Shown one piece after another: positions 7,789 to 15,239 of a stretch of DNA of 28,611 bases. Below the pieces are notes generated by a model. It saw nothing but the letters and a program-made list of their open reading frames with translations, did no database searches and was not told the DNA's origin. The position numbers and the translations under genes are program-made. Within the stretch, counting starts at the first letter, position 1. Each line of letters opens with the position of its first letter. Source of the stretch: DATNBT01 sp964579765 (GTDB lineage: Bacteria; Acidobacteriota; Vicinamibacteria; Vicinamibacterales; CAVVIG01); assembly GCA_964579765.1 (NCBI GenBank), contig CAZOIK010000193.1, forward strand, positions 1 through 28,611, written 5' to 3'.

Positions 7789-9063
7789 CTACTTCGCGGG
7801 CTCGATGCGCAGCAGCGCCGCCTGATCTTCTTCCGTGAGGACGTACAACAACCCGTCCGGACTCTGCCGGATGTCGCGGACGCGCTGGTGCAGCTCGCGC
7901 AGCAGCGGCTCGCGCCGCAGCTCTTCCCACTTGTCGTTGAACACGATGCGCTGAATCTGCCCGCTGCGCGCGATCTCGCCCTCGCGCATGCCGCCGACGA
8001 AGACGTTGCGCGCCCACCCGGGGAACTTGTCGCCCGTGTAGAACGCCAGCCCCGACGGCGCAATCGACGGCGTCCAATAGAGAATCGGATCGTCGTAGCC
8101 GGGCAACGTCGGCGCGAACCGCGGGCCGTTGTAGTCGCGCCCGTAGCTGACGATCGGCCAGCCGTAGTTGTGTCCGGCACGGATGATGTTCATCTCGTCG
8201 CCGCCGTTCGGCCCGTTCTCCGTCTCCCACAGCTCGTTCGTCCACGGGTTGAACGCCAGGCCCTCCTGCACGCGATGCCCGAGCGAGAAGATGTACGGCT
8301 TGTAGCCGCTCTTCCCCACGAACGGGTTGTCCTTCGGCACGCTGCCGTCGTCGTTCATGCGCAGGATCTTGCCGGCGAGATCGTCGGTGTGCTGCGCGCG
8401 ATCGACGCTGACGTGCGGGCCCGTTCCCGGACCGCCGATGCCCATGTAGAGCGTGCCGTCGGGGCCGAAGGTGATCCGCGACGCCTCCATGTCCACGTCG
8501 TCGGCCACGAAGACGTCGCGGATGTCGGTGAGCCCGTGGCCGTCCCACGTGCCGCGCATGATCGCGTTGCTCGCGACGGGATAGTCGCGTTTGCCGTCGG
8601 CCGTCTTCGCCGTGCCCATCGGCTTGTGGTACGAGATGTAAACCCAGTGGTTCTGCGCGAACTTCGGATGCAGCGCGATGTCCATCAGCCCCGCCATCGT
8701 CGCCACCGACGTGACGGCGGGAATGCCGGCAACCGGAGCCGGCTCGAGCGTCCCGTTGCGGACGACGCGGAGCCGGCCCTGACGTTCCGTGACGAGGATC
8801 ACGTTGTCCGTAAGAAACGCGATGCTCCACGGATGCGACAGACCCTTGGCGACGACGACGGCGCGCAGACCGCGCTGTTCGTAGCTGTCGAACGAAAACG
8901 GTCCGTCGCCGAGCGGCGGGCTGTTCCACGGACCGACACGCGGCCCCGGCGGCACGGCGCCGCGCTGATCGCGCACCGTTGGATACGGATAGGTTCTCTG
9001 TTGAGCCGTCAGCAGTGCGGCGAGCACGCACATGCACGCAGCGGACGCGATGAGTGTCTTCAT
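7789..9063 (-). CDS. Secreted PQQ-dependent sugar dehydrogenase-like protein (GSDH family)
   Basis: A 424-residue exported six-bladed propeller of the glucose/sorbosone (soluble aldose) dehydrogenase family. The signal peptide is residues 1-20. Landmarks are GLSHPWSIAFL (74-84), VTERQGRLRVVRNG (91-104), GLMDIALHPKF (125-135, with His132), QHTDDLAGKILRMNDDG (224-240), GHRVQEGLAFNP (262-273) and ENGPNGGDEMN...NYGWP (282-303). Family members usually have GHRNPQG and EHGPxGGDE; here Asn-Pro is replaced by Val-Gln and the His by Asn282's neighbourhood (ENGP). The cofactor role may therefore be altered. The ATG follows a two-hairpin leader element at 9064-9150. It is divergent from the carboxylesterase. 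Confidence 0.88.
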   Translation of the reverse strand: MKTLIASAACMCVLAALLTAQQRTYPYPTVRDQRGAVPPGPRVGPWNSPPLGDGPFSFDSYEQRGLRAVVVAKGLSHPWSIAFLTDNVILVTERQGRLRVVRNGTLEPAPVAGIPAVTSVATMAGLMDIALHPKFAQNHWVYISYHKPMGTAKTADGKRDYPVASNAIMRGTWDGHGLTDIRDVFVADDVDMEASRITFGPDGTLYMGIGGPGTGPHVSVDRAQHTDDLAGKILRMNDDGSVPKDNPFVGKSGYKPYIFSLGHRVQEGLAFNPWTNELWETENGPNGGDEMNIIRAGHNYGWPIVSYGRDYNGPRFAPTLPGYDDPILYWTPSIAPSGLAFYTGDKFPGWARNVFVGGMREGEIARSGQIQRIVFNDKWEELRREPLLRELHQRVRDIRQSPDGLLYVLTEEDQAALLRIEPAK

Positions 9064-9150
9064 TTTCTTCCACTCGCGCTGGGGCCGCGCCCCCAGCGCG
9101 AACTTACGCTGAGCCGCGCGCTCCCGCGCGCGGCTGGCCGCGGGCGCTCT
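9064..9150 (-). promoter_or_regulatory. Two-hairpin leader element, copy A
   Basis: Immediately precedes the start codon at 9063. Read on the minus strand, the order is AGCGCCCGCGGCC, hairpin 1 (9135-9112; ten paired bases, AGCCGCGCGC with a GGGA loop), CAGCGTAAGTTCG, hairpin 2 (9100-9075; CGCGCTGGGG, six-base loop, CCCCAGCGCG), then AGTGGAAGAAA and ATG. Both stems are perfect in this copy and differ from the other copies at both partners of several pairs. The purine-rich tail may act as the ribosome site. A DNA-level role is also possible, since this gap is shared with a divergent gene. Confidence 0.75.
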
Positions 9151-9172
9151 GTGCCGTAGACTATAGCGCAGC

Positions 9173-10804
9173 ATGCGCACACGTCGCGCCGGCCTGAATG
9201 CCGGCACCACGCTCGCTGTCCTGATCGCGGGCGGGATTTGCGTGACGCTGCTCGGCGCGAGCCAGGAACCCGTGCGCACCGCCGCGGGACTGATTGCGCC
9301 GGCGGCGAATTCGCCGCAGGACGTGCGCGTGTTTCGCGGCATCCCGTTCGCCGCGCCGCCGGTAGGTCCGCTGCGGTGGCAGTTGCCCCGGCCGGTCGCG
9401 CACTGGGACGGCGTGCGCAAGGGCGACGCGTTCGGTCCCGTGTGCGTGCAGCCGAAGGGCGTCGGCCGGCTGAACGTCTCGGTAGACCTTCCCGACTCAC
9501 CGCCCGCGCGCGAAGACTGCCTGTATCTGAACGTCTGGACCGGCGCGACCGAAGCGAGCGATCGACGGCCGGTGATGGTGTGGATTTTCGGCGGCGCCTA
9601 CACCGAAGGCGCCGGGTCGAGCCCGCACAACGACGGCGGCGCGCTCGCCCGCAAGGGCGTCGTCGTCGTCACGTTCAACTACCGGCTGGGGCCGTTCGGC
9701 TTTTTCTCGCATCCGGAGCTCGACGCCGAGTCAGGCCGTCACGCGTCGGGCAATCAGGCGGTGTGGGACTGCGTCGCCGCGCTGAAGTGGGTGCAGCAGA
9801 ACATCGCGGCCTTCGGCGGCAATCCGAACAACGTGACGATCTTCGGCGAGTCGGCCGGGGCGGCGCTCTCCGCGGGTCTCGTCGGATCGCCGGAAGCGAA
9901 GGGACTGTTCCGCCGCGCAATCTCGGAGAGCGGCGCGTGGATGGGGCTCAGCATGGCGCCGATGCGCTCGCGCGCGTCGGCGGAGGGCCCCGGCAGCGGC
10001 CGCGGCGCGCAGCCGATGGCCGCGCTGCCTCTGTAGGAACTTCGTGCGAAATCCACTGACGAGATCATGAAGGGACTTCGTGGCGCCGGCATGATCGTGG
10101 ACGGCTGGGCCATCCCGCAGGACGAGTCGATCACGTTCGCAAATGGAAGCCAGAACGCCGTTGACATCCTGATCGGATCGAACAAAGACGAAGGGTCGTT
10201 CGTCCTGCGCGGGCCGACGGCCGAGCAGTGGACGATGCGCGTCCGCGCGCGCTGGGGCGATCTCGCCGGCGCGTATCTGGCGCTCTACCCCGCCGGTTCC
10301 GATGCCGAGGCGGCGACGTCGTCCGCACGCGCGTTCAGCGACGAGTTGGCCTGGCACATGCGGCGGTACGCGCAGGCGCAGGCGGCCGTCGGAAAACGCG
10401 TCTACCTCTACTACTTCACGCACGAGCCGCCGACGGCGCCGGGGCAGCCGAATCTGCGCGCGACGCACACCGCCGAAATACCGTACGTCTTCAACAACCT
10501 GAAGGCCCCGCGCGTGTTTCCCGACACGAGCTCGCCGGAGCTCGCGTCGGCGTCAGACGCCGATCGCCGGCTCGCCGACATCGTCTCGTCGTACTGGGTG
10601 AACTTCGCGCGCGCGGGCAACCCGAACGGGACAGGCCTCCCCGGGTGGCCGCAGTACAAGAACAAGGAGACCGGCCGCGCGATGGTCCTCGGCGACACGC
10701 AGCAGCCGGAGCGCCCCGATCCGATGAGGACCGCCAAGTTCAACCTCTACGACGAGCTCTACGCCCGCCAGATGTCGCAGCTCGCGTCGGGTTCGGCGCG
10801 CTAG
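9173..10804 (+). pseudogene. Carboxylesterase type B, interrupted by in-frame TAG
   Basis: The frame opens at 9173 with a signal peptide. It contains FRGIPFAAPPVG (54-65), EDCLYLNVW (114-122), GGAYTEGAG (140-148) and the nucleophile motif FGESAGAA (Ser227). It stops at TAG 10034-10036. The same frame then continues without a gap: ELRAKSTDEIMKGLRGAG, the catalytic-Glu segment GSNKDEGSF, and HTAEIPYVFNNL with the catalytic His, to the TAG at 10802-10804. So all three triad residues exist but on either side of a stop. Residues 270-287 match the family poorly, so small compensating indels nearby are possible besides a point nonsense change. The second half has an internal ATG at 10067. Its end overlaps the MFS start by one base. 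Confidence 0.83.
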
Positions 10805-12045
10805 TGGCGACGCCGTCAGCCGCGCGCGTCACGACCGCGGCCGTCGCCACGGCGACGGTCGTGCCGGTGCTCGCGGCCATCAGCTTCTCGCATCTGCTGA
10901 ACGACACGATTCAGTCGCTGCTGCCCGCGATCTACCCGATCCTGAAGGACTCGTACCATCTGACCTTCACGGACGTCGGCCTCATCACGCTGACGCTGAA
11001 CGTGACGGCGTCCGTGCTGCAGCCGCTGGTCGGCCTCTACACCGATCGGCGCGCGACGCCGTATTCGCTCGTGTTCGGGATGACGTTCTCGCTGCTCGGG
11101 CTGCTGCTCCTCTCGGTCGCCGCTCAACTGGGGACGCTGCTGCTCGCGGCCGGGCTCGTCGGCGTCGGGTCGGCGGTGTTCCATCCCGAGTCGTCGCGCG
11201 TGGCACGGATGGCGTCCGGCGGGCGTCACGGCCTCGCGCAGTCGGTGTTCCAGGTGGGCGGCAACGTGGGCACGGCGATCGGCCCGCTGCTGGCGGCGTT
11301 CCTCGTGCTGCCGCGCGGCCAGCGAAGCATCGCGTGGGCGTCGGGCGCGGCGCTGCTCGCGATTGCGGTGCTGTGGTACGTCGGCGGCTGGTACGGCCGC
11401 TGGCGGCCGGTCGCGCGTCCGTCCACCGGCGCGTCGCCCGTGCACCACCATCACGTCGATCTCTCGCCGGGGCGCGTGCAGGCGTCGGTCGCGATCCTCA
11501 TCGCGCTCGTCTTCTCGAAGTACTTCTATCTCGCGAGCCTGACCAGCTACTACACGTTCTACGTGATCAGCCGCTTCCACGTGTCGGTGCAGGCCGCGCA
11601 GATCGATCTCTTCATCTTTCTCGGCTCGGTCGCCGCGGGCACCATCCTCGGCGGTCCGATCGGCGATCGCTTCGGCCGGAAGCTCGTCATCTGGGTGTCG
11701 ATCCTCGGCGTGTTCCCGTTCACCTTCGCGCTGCCCTTCGCGAACCTGTTCTGGACGCGGATGCTGACGGTCGCCGTCGGTCTGATTCTGTCGTCGGCGT
11801 TTCCCGCGATCATCGTCTACGCACAGGAGCTGATGCCAGGACGCATCGGGCTGATCTCGGGCCTGTTCTTCGGGTTCGCGTTCGGCATGGGCGGCCTCGG
11901 CGCCGCAGTGCTCGGACGGCTCGCCGACGCAACGAGCATCGATTTCGTCTATCGTGTCTGCTCGTATCTGCCGCTCATCGGGTTGCTGACGGGATTTCTG
12001 CCGAACATCGGAGGCGCCCGCAGGCAGCAGCACGGCCGGCAGTAG
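10804..12045 (+). CDS. MFS transporter, fosmidomycin-resistance (Fsr) type
   Basis: A 413-residue inner-membrane protein with about twelve helices. The opening ISFSHLLNDTIQSLLPAIYPILK is characteristic of Fsr-like MFS exporters, as are VFHPESSRVARMASGGRHGLAQSVFQVGGNVG and the late IGDRFGRK loop. A His-rich cytoplasmic loop (SPVHHHHVDLSPG) sits between the two halves. No ATG begins the domain; the GTG at 10804 overlaps the last base of the esterase stop (TAGTG) and is the best start. Coupling to the broken esterase suggests that they once formed one transcript. The exported compound is unknown. The TAG stop lies inside a REP-like palindrome. Confidence 0.87.
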   Translation: MATPSAARVTTAAVATATVVPVLAAISFSHLLNDTIQSLLPAIYPILKDSYHLTFTDVGLITLTLNVTASVLQPLVGLYTDRRATPYSLVFGMTFSLLGLLLLSVAAQLGTLLLAAGLVGVGSAVFHPESSRVARMASGGRHGLAQSVFQVGGNVGTAIGPLLAAFLVLPRGQRSIAWASGAALLAIAVLWYVGGWYGRWRPVARPSTGASPVHHHHVDLSPGRVQASVAILIALVFSKYFYLASLTSYYTFYVISRFHVSVQAAQIDLFIFLGSVAAGTILGGPIGDRFGRKLVIWVSILGVFPFTFALPFANLFWTRMLTVAVGLILSSAFPAIIVYAQELMPGRIGLISGLFFGFAFGMGGLGAAVLGRLADATSIDFVYRVCSYLPLIGLLTGFLPNIGGARRQQHGRQ

Positions 12046-12063
12046 TGCGGCCTTCAGGCCTGC
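12042..12063 (+). repeat. GTAG-headed palindrome overlapping the MFS stop codon
   Basis: GTAGTG followed by CGGCCTTCAGGCCTGC. The TAG of the head is the stop codon of the MFS gene (12043-12045). The stem is GGCC with a TTCA loop and GGCC, flanked by partly paired bases. Confidence 0.78.
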
Positions 12064-12084
12064 CCCTCACGGCGGACCTGGGGA

Positions 12085-12171
12085 CAGCGCCCGCGGCCAG
12101 CGCCGAGCGGGAGCGAGGCGCTCAGCGTAAGTTCGCGGCGGGGGTGGGGCCCCGCCGCCAGTGAAAAAAAG
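12085..12171 (+). promoter_or_regulatory. Two-hairpin leader element, copy B
   Basis: Lies between the MFS gene and the amidohydrolase start (12180). Hairpin 1 is 12099-12122: AGCGCC, GA, GC, loop GGGA, GC, GA, GGCGCT, so the stem holds a tandem G-A/G-A internal pair and a GNRA-type loop. CAGCGTAAGTTC follows. Hairpin 2 is 12135-12158: GCGGCGGGG, loop GTGGGG, CCCCGCCGC. The tail CAGTGAAAAAAAGACAACACC leads to ATG. It has the same orientation as the gene, as in the other three copies. Confidence 0.75.
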
Positions 12172-12179
12172 ACAACACC

Positions 12180-13499
12180 ATGTCCCGATTGATCGCATTC
12201 GTCGTCGCCGTGCTTCTGGCTCAGGCCTCGCCGCCGGCGACGCTCTTCGAAGGCGCACGCCTCATCCTCGGCGACGGGCGCGTCGTCGAGAACGGCGCCC
12301 TGCTCGTGACCGGCGACACCATCACGCGCGTCGGCCGCGCAGGCGAGGTCACCGCGCCACGCGGCGCCGCGCGCGTCGATCTGGCCGGCAAGACCGTCAT
12401 GCCGGGCATCGTCCTCGCGCACGGCCACATCGGCTACCTGCGCGGGACGACGTTCGCGCGCGAGAACTACACCCGCGAGAACGTCATCGATCACCTGCAG
12501 CGCTATCTCTACTACGGCGTCGTCGCGATGATGAGCACGGGCACCGACCCGGGCGACCTGCCCTTCGAGATCCGCAACTCGCCGCATCCGGGCGCCTTGT
12601 TCCGGACGGCGGGAGCGGGATTCTCGGCGCCGGGCGCGTCCACGGGGAATCTCGCGATGCGAAGCGTGCCCTACGGCGTGACGACGGAAGACGAAGCGCG
12701 GCGCGACGTACGCGAGCTGGCCGCAAAGCATCCCGACTTCGTCAAGGTCTGGGTGGACGATCGCAATCACACGGTCCAGAAGCTCAGCCCTGCGCTCTAC
12801 CGCGCGATCATCGACGAAGCGCACAAGCAGGGCCTGCGCGTGCTCGTGCACGTCTACTACCTGGCCGACGCGCGCGATCTCGTCGAGGCGGGTGTTGACG
12901 GGTTCCTGCACCTCGTCCGCGACGCGGAGATGGACGACGCGCTCGTGGCGCGGATGAAGGCGAAGCACGTGTTCGTGACGCCGAACCTGTCCACGAGCGA
13001 GGCGAACACGTACATGACGGCGCCCGCGTGGCTCTCGGATCCGCGGCTCGCCGACACCGCGAAGCCCGACGTGATCAAGAAGGTGACCGACGTCTACGCG
13101 GCGCGGGCGGGCGGCCAGCCGCGCACGGCGGCGATCGCGTCCTACCGCAACCAGCAGCGCAGCGTCGCGCGCCTCGCGGCCGCGGGCGTCACCATCGCGC
13201 TCGGCGACGACACGGGGATCGAGAACACGTTCTACGGCTACGGCGATCACCACGAGCTCGAGTTGATGGTCGCGGCCGGCATGACGCCGATGCAGGCGAT
13301 CGTGGCCGCGACGAAAACGCCGGCTGCGCTGCTCAAGCTCGACCGTCTCGGCACGCTCGCCTCCGGCAAGCAGGCCGACTTCATCGTCCTCGACGCGAAT
13401 CCGCTCGAGAACATCGCGAACACGAAAACGATCGCGGCGGTCTATCAACGCGGACAGCAGGTCGATCGCGCCGCGATGCGCGCGACGTTCCAGAGGTAG
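12180..13499 (+). CDS. Secreted amidohydrolase-family metal-dependent hydrolase
   Basis: A 439-residue exported protein. The signal peptide is about residues 1-17. GDGRVVENGALLVTGDTITRVG is the N-terminal strand pair of the composite domain. MPGIVLAHGHIGYL (74-87) carries the HxH metal motif at His81 and His83. Lys189 (FVKVW) is the likely bridging residue, His224 (VLVHVYY) and His244 (FLHLV) are the further ligands, and GDD (342-344) is the catalytic acid. GTLASGKQADFIVLDANPLENI is the usual C-terminal ending. It resembles imidazolonepropionase/prolidase-like amidohydrolases common in Acidobacteriota. The substrate is unknown. It begins nine bases after leader copy B. Confidence 0.9.
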   Translation: MSRLIAFVVAVLLAQASPPATLFEGARLILGDGRVVENGALLVTGDTITRVGRAGEVTAPRGAARVDLAGKTVMPGIVLAHGHIGYLRGTTFARENYTRENVIDHLQRYLYYGVVAMMSTGTDPGDLPFEIRNSPHPGALFRTAGAGFSAPGASTGNLAMRSVPYGVTTEDEARRDVRELAAKHPDFVKVWVDDRNHTVQKLSPALYRAIIDEAHKQGLRVLVHVYYLADARDLVEAGVDGFLHLVRDAEMDDALVARMKAKHVFVTPNLSTSEANTYMTAPAWLSDPRLADTAKPDVIKKVTDVYAARAGGQPRTAAIASYRNQQRSVARLAAAGVTIALGDDTGIENTFYGYGDHHELELMVAAGMTPMQAIVAATKTPAALLKLDRLGTLASGKQADFIVLDANPLENIANTKTIAAVYQRGQQVDRAAMRATFQR

Positions 13500-13544
13500 C
13501 GCGGCCCGCCGACAGCTTCGTCTGAGCGTCATGCCCCGGCGGAT

Positions 13545-14078
13545 TCACGCCTGCCGGTGCGCTCTCACCAGCATGAAGAGCACACCAGCCATTGCGACGA
13601 CAACGATCACGGGCAACACCAGGCTCGACGTCCAGCTTCCGTAACGGCCAACAAGTTCAGCCTGCTCGATGATGTGTCCCTGCATCGCGTGTCGAAGATC
13701 GGCCTCGTTTGCGATCGTCGCGTCGCCGATGCTCGTGTCGAGCGCGAACAACTGGAAGATGTACCGGTGCTCGCCGTTCGGCGGGCACGGTGCGACGTAT
13801 CCCCCGCTGCCGGTTTCGTTGATGCCGCCGCCACGGCTCTCTTTGATCAACGCGGTCGTCGGCGAGAGATTCCACAGTCCCCAATGGAAATACCGGCCGT
13901 CGGATTTGATCGACCTCGGGACGTCCGGATCGTAGACGATGAGCGCCATGCTCATCGTGGACGCCGGCACGTCCGTCACCTGCAGCGGCGGGCTCGTCCC
14001 TGCGCCGTGGCACGTGTACTTCGCAGGAATCTTCTGGTTGGCGCCGAACGCCGGGCTGCTGAGTTCAAACACGCGCAA
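13545..14078 (-). CDS. YbhB/YbcL-type PEBP protein with C-terminal membrane anchor
   Basis: A 177-residue protein of the phosphatidylethanolamine-binding (Raf kinase inhibitor-like) family. LSSPAFGANQKIPAKYTC, DPDVP (50-54), FHWGLWN (64-70) and the ligand-pocket motif GGYVAPCPPNGEHRYIF (92-108) are clear, although the family's usual GPCPP reads APCPP. YbhB proteins end about ELVGRYGR; here a 19-residue hydrophobic helix (153-171) and a basic tail are added, giving a tail-anchored form. The start is weak: TTG at 14078 or GTG at 14072, with no Shine-Dalgarno. It is only a few bases after a palindrome, so translation may depend on the upstream NHL gene. Confidence 0.85.
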   Translation of the reverse strand: MRVFELSSPAFGANQKIPAKYTCHGAGTSPPLQVTDVPASTMSMALIVYDPDVPRSIKSDGRYFHWGLWNLSPTTALIKESRGGGINETGSGGYVAPCPPNGEHRYIFQLFALDTSIGDATIANEADLRHAMQGHIIEQAELVGRYGSWTSSLVLPVIVVVAMAGVLFMLVRAHRQA

Positions 14079-14082
14079 TTCG

Positions 14083-14099
14083 CGGCCCTGAAAGGGCCG
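14083..14099 (-). repeat. Palindrome related to the REP-like family, without GTAG head
   Basis: CGGCCCTTTCAGGGCCG on the minus strand. It has the TTTCA loop of the 19914 and 27829 copies but lacks the GTAG head. It sits between the stop of the NHL gene and the start of the PEBP gene, which are 24 bases apart. Confidence 0.6.
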
Positions 14100-14102
14100 G
14101 CG

Positions 14103-15131
14103 TCACTTCACGACGAACTTCTGGACGCGGTGCGTGCGCAGCTCCGCCGTGTAGAGGTTCCCCTTCGAGTCGGTCGCGATCTCGTGGACCGTGCCGAAGT
14201 CGCCGGGCGCGGTGCCCTGCTTGCCGAACGTGTCGAGAATCTTCAGCGACTGGCGGTCGAGGATGTCGATGTGGTTGTTGCCCAGATCGGCGACGTAGAG
14301 GAACTGCTGCGCCCGGTCGGGCGAGAACGCAATCCCCGCCGCGCCGCTCTGCTGCCCGTTCGCGCCGCCGACTTTCACCTCGCCCTTGAACGCGCCGGCC
14401 GTCGTGAACACTTGCACGCGCTGGTGCTGGCGATCGGCGACGTAGACGAGGCCGTCGCGGCTGACGTCGATCGCGTGGACGATCTCGTACGGCGTGCTGT
14501 CGTGCGACTGCCACGCGCGCTTGAACTTCCCCGTCTTCGTGTCGAAGACGACGACGCGGTGGTTGCCGTAGCCGTCGGCGACGAACAGCTCGCCCTTGAA
14601 CACCTGCATGTCGGCGGCCTGCTTCACGTTCTCGTGGTCGGCGTCGCCCTGGCTCGCCCCGGCGTGGCCGATCTGCAGCAGGAACCTGCCGTCGCGCGTG
14701 AACTTCAGCAGCATGTCGTCGGACTTGCCGGGCGGCGCCGGCGTGCCCGCGGCGTGATAGCCGTTGTTGCCGCTGATCCACACGTCGTTGCCGTCAACGA
14801 AGATCCCGTGTTCGCGCTCGGGCCACTCGAAGCCGGCGCCGGCTCCGCCCCAGCCGTGGAGGTATGTGCCCGACGCGTCGAACTCGAGCACCGGCGGCGC
14901 CGCGTTGGCGCGCTGCGCGGCCGGCACGGTCGCGGGACGGTGGATCATCCACACGTGATCCTGCGCGTCAACCGTCACCGACGACATGTCGCCGAGCACC
15001 ATCCCCGCCGGCAGCTGCGGGAACGACGGATCGACCGTGAAGTGCGGGACCGCCGGTGCGGTGCGTGCGCGCAGAGCGCCCACTGAAGCGACCAGAACAC
15101 ACGCAAGCGCAAGACGTTTCATCGCTGTCAT
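14103..15131 (-). CDS. Secreted NHL-repeat beta-propeller protein
   Basis: A 342-residue exported protein with a signal peptide (MTAMKRLALACVLVASVGALRA). The rest is made of NHL-type blades, visible as recurring phrases: SVTVDAQDHVWMIHRP, HGIFVDGNDVWISGNNG, DMQVFKGELFVADGYGNHRVVVFD, AIDVSRDGLVYVADRQHQRVQVF, FLYVADLGNNHIDILD and IATDSKGNLYTAELRTHRVQKF. These blades resemble peptidylglycine alpha-amidating lyase and SMP-like propellers, but no catalytic assignment is safe. The ATG at 15131 is preferred; 15122 (MKRL) is an alternative with AGGGA upstream. It is preceded by leader copy C. It belongs to a minus-strand run with the two hydrolases upstream and PEBP downstream. Confidence 0.87.
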   Translation of the reverse strand: MTAMKRLALACVLVASVGALRARTAPAVPHFTVDPSFPQLPAGMVLGDMSSVTVDAQDHVWMIHRPATVPAAQRANAAPPVLEFDASGTYLHGWGGAGAGFEWPEREHGIFVDGNDVWISGNNGYHAAGTPAPPGKSDDMLLKFTRDGRFLLQIGHAGASQGDADHENVKQAADMQVFKGELFVADGYGNHRVVVFDTKTGKFKRAWQSHDSTPYEIVHAIDVSRDGLVYVADRQHQRVQVFTTAGAFKGEVKVGGANGQQSGAAGIAFSPDRAQQFLYVADLGNNHIDILDRQSLKILDTFGKQGTAPGDFGTVHEIATDSKGNLYTAELRTHRVQKFVVK

Positions 15132-15140
15132 CCCTGCTTC

Positions 15141-15224
15141 TTTCCACTGGCGGCGGGGCCCCACCCTCGCCGCGAACTGACGCTGAGCCGCTCGCTCCCG
15201 CTCGCGGCTGGCCGCGGGCGCTCC
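15141..15224 (-). promoter_or_regulatory. Two-hairpin leader element, copy C
   Basis: Ten bases upstream of the NHL gene start. Read on the minus strand, AGCGCCCGCGGCC precedes hairpin 1 (15209-15186: AGCCGC, GA, GC, loop GGGA, GC, GA, GCGGCT). CAGCGTCAGTTC follows, then hairpin 2 (15173-15150: GCGGCGAGG, loop GTGGGG, CCCCGCCGC, one A-C mismatch) and the tail CAGTGGAAAGAAGCAGGG. It lies inside a probable operon, so a role in the 5' leader of one gene, or between genes, is more likely than a promoter. Confidence 0.75.
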
Positions 15225-15239
15225 TGTGGTGCGGGCGCC

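Noticed and set aside
9064..9172. Promoter pair for the divergent quinoprotein and esterase genes
   Set aside because: Most of the gap is the repeated two-hairpin element. I see no convincing -35/-10 pair there.
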